Shown piece after piece: positions 11,945 to 25,400 of a DNA stretch of 64,000 nucleotides. Position 1 is the stretch's first letter, and the number at the start of each line of letters is the position of its first letter. The stretch spans positions 2,122,501-2,186,500 of the forward strand of contig JAVUNC010000004.1 of NCBI GenBank assembly GCA_032173965.1, given 5' to 3'. The notes under the pieces were generated by a model. The model was not told the DNA's origin, searched no databases, and worked only from the letters and a program-made list of their open reading frames with translations. Source of the stretch: Sitta carolinensis. Taxonomy: Eukaryota; Chordata; Aves; Passeriformes; Sittidae. A program made the translations under genes and the position numbers.

Positions 11945-12140
11945 CTGGAGATATTAGGAAAAAATTCTTCCCCAAAAGGGTGGGCAGGCACTGCCCTAGC
12001 TGCCCAGGGCATGCTGGAATCCCCATCCTCAGGGGGACTGAAAAGCCTTGGGATGTGGATGGGTCAGTGGTGGCCTTGGCAGTGCTGGGGAACCGCTGGA
12101 ATCAATTCTGGAAGCTTTTCCAACCTAAACTATTCTGATT
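11945..12140 (+). mobile_element. CR1 LINE 3' fragment, plus orientation
   Basis: It reads GGAGATATTAGGAAAAAATT, GGGTGGGCAGGCACTG, TGCTGGAATCCCCATCC and finally TTTTCCAACCTAAACTATTC followed by TGATTCTGA, the sense-strand CR1 3' terminus. It ends about 65 bp from the KIF13B polyadenylation signal, so the two nearly abut. Confidence 0.8.
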
Positions 12141-12204
12141 CTGAACATTTTGGTGCCACTAACTGGAACAACAAAGCACAGAGGTCCCGGCTCTAAAGAA
12201 GACG

Positions 12205-12210
12205 TTTATT
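12205..12210 (-). terminator. KIF13B: KIF13B distal polyadenylation signal
   Basis: TTTATT on the plus strand is AATAAA on the minus strand. It lies about 3.9 kb past the stop codon, within AT-rich, repeat-free sequence typical of a 3'UTR end. Cleavage is expected near 12,185-12,195. This is an inference; no transcript data are available here. Confidence 0.6.
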
Positions 12211-14664
12211 CAGGTCCTGCAGGCGGCATCGCACGTATGATACAATATTACAGTCATTTAGTATGGTACAGAAATAATTAAAAACTTTACAGCTCATTAC
12301 AAAGTCTCTTTGGATTTCAGCTCATTTAAAGTACACGGAGCCCCTGCAGTGTCTGACCCTGGCACGGACACACGAGCTGGGGCCGGCTCCCGGGGAACCC
12401 AACGGGATCACGGTTTGGGAACGGTGGGAATGGGAGATGGAGGGACAAGAGCCTTGAGTGTGACCCCACTCGAGGTGCTGTGGAGTGTGACCAGCCCCAC
12501 ACCGTTCCTCACCGCCTCATTCCCTAAAATCCAGGCACCCCGAGGCCGCCCAGCTGTTCCAGCTGCTGGCCCCGGGATAAGGCACTGGGAGAACGGAATC
12601 TTGTGCAAAGGACGGGAGGAACCGGCGGAGGGACAACGGGAGCGTCACCGCGGGCACGGCCGGGGCTGGACAACTCCAGGCCCTGCTCAGGGGGGGTTCC
12701 ACCACTGTGGGAGCAATGAGGGGCGTCTGCCTTTGTAGGAGAGCACAGGGGTGTTGGACATTCCACCCCAGCCACGGACAAACCCCTCTGTCCAAGGAAT
12801 TTGCTTCTGTTCATTTTCCTCAGCTCAACAACATCAGGGAACAGCAAAGGGCCAAAAGCCTCGGGTGAGCAGGCTTGATTTTGGACATGGAGATCAAAAC
12901 ACCTCAAGAGCTGAAGCTAAGATGGGGAAAAAGGTGTGGCTTGGCTTGAGACAACCCCAAAGTCCCTCGGAGCAGCCTCCTCTTGGCTGGCTTGGTGCCA
13001 CAGACAGCCTGGGGGGAGGAGGGACCCCAGCCTTTCCAAGCCACCACCACCATTTCCCAAGAATCTGAGGCCCACCCACAATTCAGGGACACAGCCAGCA
13101 GGACTGAATCCCAAGAGACACCAGAGATGAGACACTCGATACAAATGACACTCTCCTGCATTAAATATTCTCCTTCCCTGTATAAAGTGCATGAAAATCT
13201 TGGAAAAAATCTGCATAGCTACTTATTCACACACCAGCCTCAGAGCTGGGTGGTTCCAGTTAAGAGCACCTCCTCCTTTAGGCTGAGAGTAGAGTTTTTC
13301 TAATATTATCAGTAAAAAATAGATATGATTACCTCCATGGTGATTTTTACCTCTTTTCTGGTCAGTTGGCTTAGCTGGGGTTAAGTAACAGATGGCTTTG
13401 AGTAGAGGAATGTGTACTCACTGTGCCAAAAATCTGAAAAACACCTTTAGAAAAGACCTCACATGCCCAGGAAAGCTGTCAGGGAATCCTCCAGGAACAC
13501 CCTCATGGCCAAATTTGATGTTTTTTGCTTTTTGGAGCTTGTGCTGCATCAGGGTGATTTTAGGGTGCAATCAGAGGAGAGGTTTTGTTTCCAAAGTCAG
13601 AGGAAATGGTGAAAACCAAGAGAGCTCTGAGCAAGGTCCTCCCTCCAGAAAGGCACCGCGGGCTCCTCTTCATTCCCACGGGATTCCTGGGATCATCCCA
13701 GCCCTACTGAACAGATCTGCTCCCAGGACAAGTCATCCCAGAGGAGGCAGCAGGCGTGGGCTCCTCAAGCCACCCCTCTCCGTGGTTCTGGCACACAGCT
13801 GAGGGTGGGAGCAGAGGGAATCCAGCCCGGATCAGTGGGATCAGCCTCCAGCCATGAGTGCCAGGAGTGCAAACACCAAACCATGGCTGGAGCCCAAAGA
13901 GCCCAGAGGAGTTTATAAACCAGCAGCAGGAACAGGGAACCACCAACCCAGCTCCTGCTCCTCTCCTGCAGCCTGGACACCTTTCCAAACCCTGGGGAAA
14001 TGCTGGATTCCCAGACAGCAGCACAAGAAAAGAGGCTGGAAAAGGACTTGGAGGTTCCTCCCTTTGCATGTCCCCCAAAGAGGCCACTGAGCGAACATGG
14101 AGGAGTTTTAAAGACGTCCCTAAATCCAAGTATCTGAAATGCTGAGACTAAAAACACACAATTCTGGGGAGGGGCTGCTTCACATCAGCTTCTTCCAGCA
14201 GCACATCAGGACAAAGTGCAATTAAAAACACGGTCAGGGTGGAGCTCAGAGAACCAACAAGGCAGTGTAAGAGGCATCAAATTAATTAGTGGGTGATCTT
14301 TCATTGGCAAGACTCCTCAGACCCCAAAACGAAGTGTTACTGTACGGGTTGTGTTCATAAAACTGGGGTTCATTTTAAAACCTGGGATTTCAGCATCCGA
14401 ATTCTTTACTACCAAATTCCTCCCCCATCGTGGCTTGGATGGACAGGAGCTTCGTGCAAAGGGAAAAGAGGGAAAACTGTACACTAAAAATATCTTTAAA
14501 AAGCTGCTCTGTACATTTTATATTAAGATTTCTTGAGGAAAATTTAGGAAACACTGAAACTACTTACACCAAGCTGGAAGGATACACAACCCCTGGCAGT
14601 TCTATGCAGGCTGCATCGGAACCCAGCCCACTTATTTCTGCTACAGATTAGTTTCTATTTTAAT

Positions 14665-14670
14665 TTTATT
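14665..14670 (-). terminator. KIF13B: Candidate proximal polyadenylation signal in KIF13B 3'UTR
   Basis: TTTATT on the plus strand gives AATAAA on the minus strand within an A/T-rich stretch about 1.46 kb after the stop. It could produce a shorter 3'UTR isoform. Sequence alone cannot show use. Confidence 0.3.
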
Positions 14671-16129
14671 CCTTCTGCATAAATGATATTAATTACAGTA
14701 AATCAGCATAATTATCTCCTTCACTAAGCATCCCTATCTCCTTTGATGCCAATGGAGCTTTCCCTTGGACCTCGGAACCAGATGTTTAAGGCACTTGGAT
14801 ACCCATGGGCAGCGACTGGAGAGATATTAAAGTTTAATCATTAATTTAGCATCCTAAATAGTCCCCACGTAGCTAAAACATCTATTGCTCAGGCTGTCCA
14901 ATCCCCCCGTGATGACTAAACAAGATATAAACAGCTCAGGATAAAAAAAAATCTGTGGCTTTTCAAGATTTGATAGGAAAAAAAAGGTCGGCTGCTCTGT
15001 GCATGGACACACGGACAGGGATATGTCCCCTGTGCCACAGGCAGCTAAAAACCAGCCACAAAAAACATCAAGTTTTAAAAAAGCCAGCCCAAACCTCCCT
15101 CTTTCCAAGACAGAGGCTGATTTTGGGGGCAACAGAGGCACCTCCTCTTTGGATCGTTCAGGATGGTGCTGGGAGAGCTCCTCTGTGCAGCGCCGGGCGG
15201 GGGATGATTGTAAAGCGCAAACGTTTCATGTTTTAAAAGAATAAATAAAAAAATAAATAGACTGGATTGATCCTGTTGCGAGGACAGAGAACCCCGGCTT
15301 GGCAAAATTCTGAGTGTCTCCAAAGGCTGGGTGGGAACAGGGAAGCACTTCAGTGCTGACACCTCTGCAAAAATCCTCACCCGTGGGAGGAACCGAGGAC
15401 AAGGTCCTGCCTCTCTGGGGTGAGTGAGAGAGGGGATCCTGTCATGGTGAGAGCAAACATTAAACAGATCAAAAATCAAAAATAGGACAGAGCTGGCAAT
15501 GGGCTTTCTCCCATTCCCAACAAAACAGCTGGGAAAACCACACTGCTTTCCACAGGAGGGGGATAGGGGGCAGTGATCCAAACAGGCACATAACCCAAAG
15601 GCTGCTGCTTCTTTAACTGAAGGGACTCTGGGGGTCCTTTATCCCCAAACCAAGTCCTGCTTTCACTTTTCTGCCCGTCTGGAATCGCTCCCACCTTGCC
15701 CTTTCACCGTGGATTAAGTGACTGAGACCCAGCTCTTACGGAATTACAACAGAGCTGTTACTTTGGGGAGGTTTTTCAGGAACTGCCCTGTGCTTCGAGG
15801 GAAGCCCTGGTGCCTGGGGAGGATTTTGTGGCTCTTGGGAAGCTGTGCCATGGTTTGGCCAATTTTCCTCTGAAAGGAGAAGAAGAAGGAGCTCATCACA
15901 CCCACTCAGCGCCGCACGCTGCCATCGGTCGAGGCATCACCGCGCTGCCCCGGAGGCGTCAGGAAACGAAAGCTCCAGCACCACCCCGAGGCAAAGAATC
16001 ACCGTGTCAATCACCCAGAGCATCGAGAACAAACCCTTCATTAGCGTTTGCCACCAACTGGAAGCTGAGGTGGTTGGCTTCGCTTCCCGGAGCCACCGGC
16101 TCCCCCGGCGCTCGCTGGGCCGGGATCTC

Positions 16130-16413
16130 TCAGCTCGCCCAGGATTTCCTGTTCTCCGCGTTCTTCTGGCTCTTCTCCAGCCGCAGCGTGGCCGCTCCCT
16201 CGGCCTTGGCCAGGGCTGTGAGGGAGGCCAGGTTGGAGGTGGAGCCGGAGAAGTTGCCGCTCCTCCTGCCCTCAGAGCCCTGCGCCCTGGCGCCCGAGCT
16301 GCGGCGTCGCGCCGGGCACGCCGCCCTCCGCACGCGGCCCGGCTTCACCAGCAGCCCGTAGCCCGGGTTACACCTGAAATACTGCTTCCCTCCGATGGAG
16401 CCGTCGTTCTTGC
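16130..16413 (-). CDS. KIF13B: KIF13B exon w26 (last coding exon): CAP-Gly C-terminal half and C-terminus
   Basis: A 3' splice site (CTCTGTGCCAG) precedes GC, which completes the glycine codon split by the intron. The exon encodes KNDGSIGGKQYFRCNPGYG, the second half of the CAP-Gly domain, then LLVKPGRVRR. A basic Ser/Arg-rich tail follows and the protein ends NAENRKSWAS with TGA at 16,130-16,132. GKNDG is the pocket that binds the EEY/F tails of tubulin and EB/CLIP proteins. The exon is GC-rich, and a 208-codon open frame on the opposite strand is its shadow. Confidence 0.97.
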
Positions 16414-19400
16414 CTGGCACAGAGAAATCAGGGAGTCACGGACTGCTTTGGGGGGGAGGAGGCATGTGTAAGAGATGAAAGTCCCTAAAAATTCTGCGTC
16501 ACGATCTTTGACGAGGCGCTGGGGACTGGACTGAAACTGTGAAACCCCCAGCTCAGGGAGCCTGCTCGGCTGAGTTGGTGCAGGGGTGCTCACCGGACCG
16601 AGGTGCTCTCATGGGAAAACAACGGGCAACATCCCGGCGAGCTGAGTGAGGATCAGCCTGTTCTGGTGTGCGAACTCATGCAAGAAAACAATGGGCAGCA
16701 TCCTGGCAAGCTGAGTGAGGATCAGCCTGTTCTGGTGTGTCCTGCCCTGTTCTCTGAACAGTCTGTTTCTACACTGACTACCCAGGACTCCCACCTCCTT
16801 TTTGGCCCGTTGCCTCCTGCCATGGAAAGGGCTATAAAAGTGACTCCCCGAGCTATCCCAACTGGAGATCTCCCCACGGAAGGAAGACGCGTCTATTGGC
16901 CGAGGACCACGAGGACTTCGTCTCATCCATTGGTAGCTTTATCCCAACCTCACCTTCTTTCTTTCTTTCTCACTTCCTCTCTCCCATCTATCGCATAACT
17001 GTGTTGCTAGCACTCAATGAAAGTGCACTGTTGTGATTAAACTGCTGAACTGTCCCCTGCTGTTTGCATTTTTGCACTCTAAGGTCCATAAACGAACCAT
17101 CACGACACCCTGCCTGTAGGAGCGGATCGTGACGGGATGGTAAACCCCTGCCTGCTGGAGCACAGGGTGCACAGAATCTCTCTCTGCATGTTTTGAAGGA
17201 TCCAAACCCACTGACAAACACTGCTTTCAACCTTCATCCATGGAAAGGGCTGCCCAGGCTTTGGGATGGAACAGAATTGTCAAGAATGTAAATAAGATAG
17301 TAGCATAGTATATCATTTATCACAGGGTGAGAAATTTAGATTTTTGGGTTTGTTAGTATGGTAAGTAGATGAAGACAAGATGGAAGATCCTTGTTGTTTT
17401 TAGGCTTCCTTCTCCTTCTTCATCTGCTCCATGTTCTGCAGTGTTTGGGACACAGGACCATTGGCTGGAATTTGCCACAGTGCAGAGTTATGTGAATAGA
17501 AATTTAGTTAGTTATTAGTAGAAAAGCAGAAACAATGAACGTTCTTGGTGATAACTGGGTAAATTATCTTTAAGAGAACCTTGATTCAGTGTGTTTTTGG
17601 CTTTTGGGGTGTTTTCTCCTTCATGCTAAGCTGGTGTAAAGCCTGGTGTGCAGAAATTGCTAAGAAAATAATAAAGAACCTGGAGAACAAGAACAACCAA
17701 GAGTCCTGTTTGCCTTTTTTCCCAGCAAGGACTTTTGTAAAAAGCCTCCCCTATCAAGGGAGAGATGTGTGGGAGTGGAAAAACTCCACACCCACCCATT
17801 CCAACCCCGGCACCTTCTGCTCCAACCTGGCCTTGGACACTTCCAGGGATGTGGCAGCCACAGCTTCCCTGTGCCACCCTCACAGGGAAGGATTTTTTCC
17901 CTCCAAAATGGGTTTTATTCTGTGCAAATCGGTGCTGCTGCACCCAGAGAAGGAGGCAAGGTAAAAGTGCTGAGAGGGAGAAGGGCTGTTCCCTAAAAAT
18001 ACACCCTGGAGGTGAAACTTCCCTGCTGGACCCCAGTGAGGCCATGGCACGCAGAGTGACTGAACAGGACACTCCACCTTGTTCCTCCTTCCCACTTGCT
18101 CTATAATTTCTCCAAAAGTGGTAAATAATCAGTTCCATTACCAAAGTACCAGGAAGGAAAGAAAAACAGAGATTTAAAAGAGCTTTTGGCTTTCTGAGCT
18201 GATGTTTGAAGCTGAGGATTGTCACTCTTGCCATGTTGAAAACCCTCCACAGACAGGAAGGATTTCTCTATGCTGGTGCTGTTGAGATCCTTCTATTCCT
18301 CATTTTAGATACTTTAAAATTCCCAGGATTACTGTGCAGGGATTGCTCCCATGTGTAAATGGAAGGTGGAAAGATCCCACAGCTCTGTAAATGACATAAA
18401 GTCACCCCTTTGGCTTTTGGGGTGTTTCCTTCTCCCAGGGCTGGGTCCAACGTACCCTCACGTGGCCAGGACTTGGATTTCCATGTCCTTGGAGTTCTAT
18501 CCCTGTTTGCAGTGTGACAAAGACACAACTTTGGGACCACATTCCCCAAGTGAAGATGTGCCAGGAGCCAGATATGCTCCAACAAATCAGGGTCTTAATC
18601 CTTGTGGAAACAGAAGGGGGGAAAAATTCCAGTCCTCAGCAGGCCAAAAATCTCCTGACTTTCCATGGAAGCTGCTGCTCACTGGGATGTGCAAAGAGAA
18701 CCAGCACTGGAGCAGCCTGACAGAGGGAAGGTGACCTTCCAAAATGAAATGAATCTGTAAATACATATTTATTTTTTTTTAAAATGAAGCACAAATCCAG
18801 GACTGAGGAACTACTACAGCTTGCAAAAGGGTCAAGAGCTCCAGTTGGTTTTCCAGGATGGAAAACTCCAGAGAGTTTTCTGAAACCATTTCAGCTCTGA
18901 TGTGCACACAAGGCACAGGGAGGTTTGGGAGCTCTGGACAGTGTTCTGCTGCATGAACTGCTCCAACCCTGAGGAAATGTGCAGCAGGGAGGAGCTCCCT
19001 GGGATGTGCTGATTCCACACCCAGCCTGGGAATGCTGCACTTGGCTAAAAGGATTGGGAAAAGGAGCTTTACGTGCCCTGGGTATCCCAAATCCTCTCAC
19101 TGTCACTGCACCTCTCCCGGATTTTTCACTGGCACTCCCTGACTTCCCAATCCTGCCTGCTCCTGGAGAGGGGCTGGGAAGCCTGGACTCCAGCAGGGAT
19201 CAAATCCCAGCCATCATCTTCCTTTCCTCTTGTGCTGGAGGCACCCCAGTCCCACATCCACAGGAAGAGCAGCAGCCTCCCCAGGAACTGCACCCTGGTT
19301 TCCAAAAAAATCCTGGAAACCCTAAATTCTGGGAGTTCCACAGCTGGACAGCTAAGAGTCAGGGATGACAAATGAGATGGTGAAAGAAACCTCAAATTAT

Positions 19401-22400
19401 CTGTGTGGCCTGGTGGTCAGTGGATGATTATTTCCCACTGCTTTTCACATATATAGGGGCATGTATGTGCGTATATATACACACACAGAAATAGTCCTTT
19501 GCAATTTTAAAGCTTACTTTAAAATAAAATCCTATTATCTCTTAATACCTATTAAGAGACTTTGCAACTCATTTAGCCTAAATGTCCCTTTGAGCTAAAT
19601 CCCACAGCTCCTGTTGTGCTTTAAACACCCTTATCCTCACAGAAGCCCAGAGGAGAATCCCATGGACACAAGGCCTGTCTCCTGCAGCTACTGCTTACCA
19701 AACTGCATGGAAAAGGAAAACCTGATTCCTCCTTCCAGTGCAAGAAGCCAAAGAAAAGACTGAAAAGGGACAGCCAGGGATCACGGAATGATTTAGGTTG
19801 GGATCTCAAAGGGGTTGGGAGTGAGAGCAGGTTTGGAAAAAGGTGACAGCAGGGGAGACCTTTTCCATTTCCCTTTTCAAAATGCCTCCTGCAACGGGCA
19901 ATAAACCCCCCCCAGTGGGCAATAATCCCCCCCAAAAAAGCAGCTTTAGCATGAGCTCTGCCAGCTGGGACACGCCAGCTGCTTCCCACCTGATCCAGGG
20001 GATGTTTTACCTGAAGGCAAATCCAGCTCCACACCAACCCATGTTCCTTCCTGGAAGTCTGTGGGCCCGATGTATCTCACGGTGCCCGTCTTGTTGGTGC
20101 CAACTGTGACATATTCCCCCTCTTTCAGCCACTCGGGAATTTCGTTGGCATCTTCAGAGTCAGAAATCACCTCCAGTTTTTCCTCTGCCGTCTCTGACCC
20201 GTTGTGGTTCAGTCCACGGGCACTGGAGGGGCCCTTTTCTCCTTCCTGCTGCTCTTCTGTGCCCAGGGAACTCGTGGCATCTGACCCCAGCATGCTCGTG
20301 AAGGATCTCAGCTCCGATGTCTTCACCTTCTGGATTTTGAAGGGGGAGGCTGCAGCGCTGGGCTGCTCGGGGTGAGCTTTGGGAAACCCCAGTTCTGAAC
20401 CCCCAGAGGAAGTTTCCTTTTTCCTGGCTTGTCCTGCTGGCTCCACTGATTGTTTGGATATTGACTCCTTCGGAGTGGAGGTAGAGAGAAAAGGTTTTGC
20501 ATCAGTGGCTGCAGAGGCATCGCTTCCCTGCTCGCTGGGATAAGGGGAGGTGCAAGACTTCCCGTTCACTTCGGGGCCATCCCTCGGTCTGGGGGGAGCA
20601 CTTGGAAGGCTGAAGGTGGGGGGATTCTCCCTCTTTGTGGCCACAGAGCTCTCAGAAGCCCTGTCCAAGTGTCCCTGCATGTCAGAAGGGCCCTGAGCCA
20701 CTGCAGGAGCAGCGGAGTCACTCCCTGCAGGTGCTGGACCCCCTGGCTGAGCCACAGCGTCGCTTCCCGCAGCCAGGGCCTCGGAGAGGGTGGCTGTGGA
20801 GACACTGTGGGAAAAATACCCACTGGAGGCTTCACTCAGGGGGCTTGGAGGGCCCTCCTGGCACTCCTGGGCCTGGGTGTCCCCCGTGGGCTGCTGCAAA
20901 GGCACTTTGGGTGTCTTCTCCAGACTCTTGTCCACCTCGGGCGTCTGCGCCGCAGTTTCCAGGGGCTGCTTCGCTGCTTCCTCTTGGTTCATCTGAAACA
21001 CAGGGGGAGAGGGAACGTGGGGCTCTGCTGCCCAAAATACCTGGCCTCAAAGCACAGATACCAGACCTGCCACCTCCAGAAGATGGAAGCTGATCCCAAG
21101 TCAGCCTTGCCAGCGTGGGGGGGGGGGGATTGTCAGCTCACTCCTTCCATTAATAAGGGAAGTGTCAGCCCCAAGAAATACGCTCCCCAATATTTACTGA
21201 GAAATTATTTATATTACAGGAATGGTCATTTGCTGTTTGAACAGCAGGATTTATATGGGATGGGAACCAGCCGTGATCCATAAGTCTCTCACAGTTACTT
21301 GGCTTAACTCTCTGGGTGGATAAATCATCCCCCCTGCACCTAAACTTGTCATTTCTGTCCCTGTTTCCAAATGCCATTCCCACCTCAGTGCCGCCAGCAC
21401 CTCGCACTTGCAGAGGATGAAATTAACTGCACCTCATGAGATTAACAGCCCATTTCAGTGATGTATTTCTTGGCTGTAAAGTTTCCTAAATCTGATAGAT
21501 CAATATCTTTTGCCAGCACATGTACTCTAAAAGATTAGGATGTCTCTAAATCTCTTTGGGAAGGAGGGAGGGGGGAGAGTGCTAATAGAAGGGCAGGGGG
21601 AAAGAGGTTGGAGAAGGGCAGATTTGAACAAATCCTGTCTCAGGTGAACATTTTTGTTTATTATTCACAATTTTGTGATTTCTCCCATCTAGTGGTTAAG
21701 TGTCCCAAACTACAGGATTTTCAGCTTATTCCCAAAATGCTTTTTCCACTGGAAACTTAAGCAGCATTTGAAGAAAGAGGGATTTAACTGGATTACTAGA
21801 ATTTCAGAACTAAAGGTTTGCTGTTGCTAAGTGAAATGCAATAAAAGAAAGAAAGAAATGAAATATTCCAGCAGTTCAAAAATATATTGTTCACTTTCCT
21901 ATGGTCAAGGGTGTTGTCCATGTGGACTCGGAGCTTTGCTTTTTCTCTGGATTTTCCCTTTGGATAAGAGAGGTTTTTAAGACAATAAAAGCACAGTGGG
22001 AGGAAGCTGATGTGCTGCTCAGGAGACTGAAGTTCTGCTGAAAAGTGGAAGATCACAGACTCTGTTTTCTCTCTAGCTTAGCAAAGGTTTTTCCATGATA
22101 TCATGGCAAAATGGGGCATTAAGCTCCACACTTAGAATAGCCACATCCTGCTTACAGACACTGTCAGAGCCTAGAAATTTTCCTTTTAAAGCAGCAAACC
22201 AGCTAAATTTCAGCTAATTATCTGCTAATGCTTTCCAATATAAAAGTGTAACCAGGAATAGGAGAGGAGATTTTACCAGGGCCTAAAACACCCAGCAGAA
22301 TTTCACTGTCTCACAGCGAGGCAGCAGCACAAAGTGCAACAGGTTTTAAGCAGCTGATGCTTTGGCCACACCTCTGGGAGGTGAATATAATAAATTAAAA

Positions 22401-25400
22401 ATAAAAATAAAAATTGTATCCTCGCATCCTGGGATGTGCTCACCTGTTTTATCCTTGCAGCACTGGCATCCAGACTGGCTGACTGCACCATAATTCGTGG
22501 GACAGCCTGGGGGGAGGGAAACAAAGAGAATCATTGGATGAAAGGTTTAAGAGTTGGCAGACTGGTAAATGTTGAAGCTTGTACTTGAAATTTTGGGATC
22601 CTGAGCAAACCTCTGTCAGGAAAGGATGGAAAACTAAACCGGACTTTCGGTACTTGAAATGCAGTTTGTCAAAAAAAGAGGGAGAGAGGCTTTTTACACA
22701 GGCAGAGGGAATAGTTTGAAGCTAAAAAAGATTTAGGTTAGACATCAGGATAGAATTGTTCCCTGGGAATGTGGGGAGGCCCTGGCATAGGCTGCCCAGA
22801 GAAGCTGTGGCTGCCCCTGGATCCCTGGAAGTGTTCAAAAACCACCTGGATGTGGCACCTGAGGACATGGATTGGTCCTGACCATGCTGGACTTGATCTT
22901 GTGGCCTTTTCCAACCTTAAGGATCTGTGGCTTGATCTCCAGAACTCTTTCTCCTTCTCCAGTCTCTGAATCCAGCTTGGATCTGAGCTGGTTTTACCTC
23001 AAAAAGCAATCCCCTTTTCCAGGAGGCCATTCCCACTGCCTGCACACGCAGGCACTGACAATAAACAGCCCTCACTTGCTCCATATTCAGGTTTTTATGT
23101 TGCAGATTTGAAATAATCCCTCTCCTGAGAGCCAAGCAGCACACTGTGACACCTGGTATAAATCTGGGGTTATGCTGTCAGCTCCTGCTGTCACACAGGA
23201 GGGGGAGGCACCACCAGAGCAGTGGAGAACCTCGGGAAAGGGAAGCATGAAGAGAAGGAGAGAGGAGAAAAAGGCAGAAAAACCTCTTGAGCACTGTTAA
23301 ATAATCCACTGCAAGGGCAGGTTGAGACTTTGAGGGAAGAGCTCCTTAAGGGAGACACCTTACACAGTTTGGGAGCTGCCTGCTTTTGTTCTTTTTTCTC
23401 CAAGGGGCTCGAGGATTCCTTCTGTACAAACACACGGGCAGTGCTGACCTCCCAGAAAAGCGATTCCCAGAAGTCAACCCTCTCTTTAAAGCACTGAAAC
23501 TTTCCAGCTGAAGAGGGAGGAACCTTCTCTTGCATCCCTTCTAAGCCCAGCACAGCAGCAATATGACTGATCTTACCCTCAAGAGGAATAAACATGGGAG
23601 AGAAGAACAGTTTTTATTTATACAGAGATTGCCATTAAAAACCCAAGGTGGTTCAAGGTAGAAAATAAAAAGACAAAAAATGGATGAAGCCCCAACAGGG
23701 TCACCAGGGACCCAAATAAATTTTTTGAAGACATTAAAGCTCCAGTTCAATAAAAGGAAGGAGGAGAGGAGGGGTTTTTGCTTGTTCTTAAACCTGCTAA
23801 ATGAAAATTCACCACTGGAATGGGGTTCTGAGCAAACTGGCTCTGTTTTGGGTGCACAAGTTTGTGTGATCCCTCACTGGGTCAGGACCTGGGGCTCCAG
23901 CAAGCAGATGGATCTCAATAAACCAGTGAAGAAATCCTGCAGAGTTTGGATTTTATAAAACTTGTCCAGCCTTATTATCCAGAAATAAGCACTCAGAATT
24001 GGAATAAGGAAAAGTATTTAAAGCTATTTCTCGATTCCTCTGATTCCCTTTTCTCCCTTTAAAACAAATAAACAGAGTAAAGTATTTGTTTGGGTTTTTG
24101 AGCTCTCCAAAACCTCCAGTCTTCCAGCCAGCAAATCCACAAAAATCTAAAAATCCAGTTGGTATCACACAGCAAAAGAAAAAACCACTGGGCTTTAATC
24201 TCTCCTCATCAAGTTCTCCTCCTGATAGGAGCACAGATCTCCAAACTACAATAACTTTGCCAAGCAAAGTTTAGAAAAACAAGGAGAAAAAAGCAATTCT
24301 GAGAGGTGGCACTTGCCCAGCTTTGGTGCTGACAAGAAACAGCTGAGCAGGAAGATCCTCCCTGGGGCACGAGGGCACCACTCCACATCTGGAGGATGAA
24401 AGACAAAGTCCTTGGGCAGGGGGGAAACACACTGAAAACAACGTGGGGGGAATGCCTGGGAAGACAATGCTGGATGAAAAGTATTTCTGGATCCAGAGGC
24501 AAATTCTGTCATTAAATGATTGTAGACAGTGGCTGCTAAACTCGATGGATCTCTTTATCCACTGGCAAAACATGACTCTTGTACAGTGAGGATTTCTGGC
24601 AGAATTTCTTCAACCAAGCTGACAAAACACGGCATGAGGGAGAACATGAAAGCTTTTCACTTTAAAGCATCTCTGATTGCCTCCTAAGAGCTGCTGCTCT
24701 GTGCAGGGAGGTGCTGAGGGTACAGAGAAGCTGGGTGGCTGCGCTCACATCCCAGAAATCCTCCAAGTGCTGGGATGATCCCACAGTTTGGGCAGCAGGG
24801 GAGGGGGATTGTGCCCTGCTCAGGTGAGACCTCACCTGCAGAGCTGCCCCAGCCCTGGGGCCAACAGCAGGAGGAGTGGAGCTGCTGGAGAGAGACCAGA
24901 GGAGGACACAGAGATGCTCCAAGGGCTGGAGCCAGGCTGGGAGAGCTGGGGGGGCTCACCTGGAGGAGGGAAGGATCCAGGGAATCCTCAAAGCCTCTTC
25001 CAGAGCCTAAAGGGGTTCCAGGAGAGCTGGGGAGGGACTGAGGACAAAGGATGGAGGGACAGGACACAGGGAATGGCTTCAAACTGAAAAAGTGGAGATT
25101 TGGGTGGGATATTGGGAAGGAATTGTTGGCTGGGAGGGTGGGGAGGCCCTGAGGTTGCCCAGAGAAGCTGTGGCTGCCCCTGGATCCCCAGAAATGTCCC
25201 AGGCCAGGTGGGATGGGTTTGGAGCAGTCTGGGATAGTGGGAGGTGTCCCTGCCCATGGGGGTGGGACTGGGTGAGCTTTAGGGTCCCTTCCATCCCAAA
25301 CCAATCCAGGATTCCAGCTCTGTGAATCTTTGTGCTCCATGAGTGCACATTTTCTGCTCCCTGAGAGCTCACCCTGCACATTCCCTGAGGTGACCAAGAG

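Larger units (their letters stand above)
9816..12189. other. Intergenic spacer between convergent 3' ends
   Basis: About 2.4 kb separates the plus-strand polyadenylation site from the inferred KIF13B cleavage site. It holds two CR1 fragments in opposite orientation, an A-rich run (about 11,543-11,561) and a G14 run. I found no exon. The overlapping open frames of 60-170 codons at 9,750-10,320 show no recognisable domain. Confidence 0.6.
12190..16129 (-). other. KIF13B: KIF13B 3'UTR
   Basis: From the stop codon at 16,130 down to about 12,190 the minus strand has no further coding exon, no CR1 and a plausible terminal polyadenylation signal. The length of about 3.9 kb is similar to what I recall for mammalian KIF13B. 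Open frames of 90-180 codons on both strands (12,310-13,800 and 13,700-14,160) overlap one another and have no recognisable domain. The segment at 12,330-12,700 is GC-rich and 14,480-14,900 is AT-rich. No interruption by introns can be inferred. Confidence 0.65.
16414..20010 (-). other. KIF13B: KIF13B last intron (3.6 kb)
   Basis: The intron splits the CAP-Gly domain within its conserved SGK glycine codon. It contains the two LTR-like blocks and two CR1 relics listed separately. The stretch 18,000-19,750 shows only unique AT-rich or Ser/Pro-poor open frames that I do not believe are coding. Confidence 0.85.

Noticed and set aside
15845..16471. 208- and 183-codon plus-strand open frames
   Set aside because: They are antisense to the GC-rich last coding exon of KIF13B, which has clear family similarity on the minus strand.
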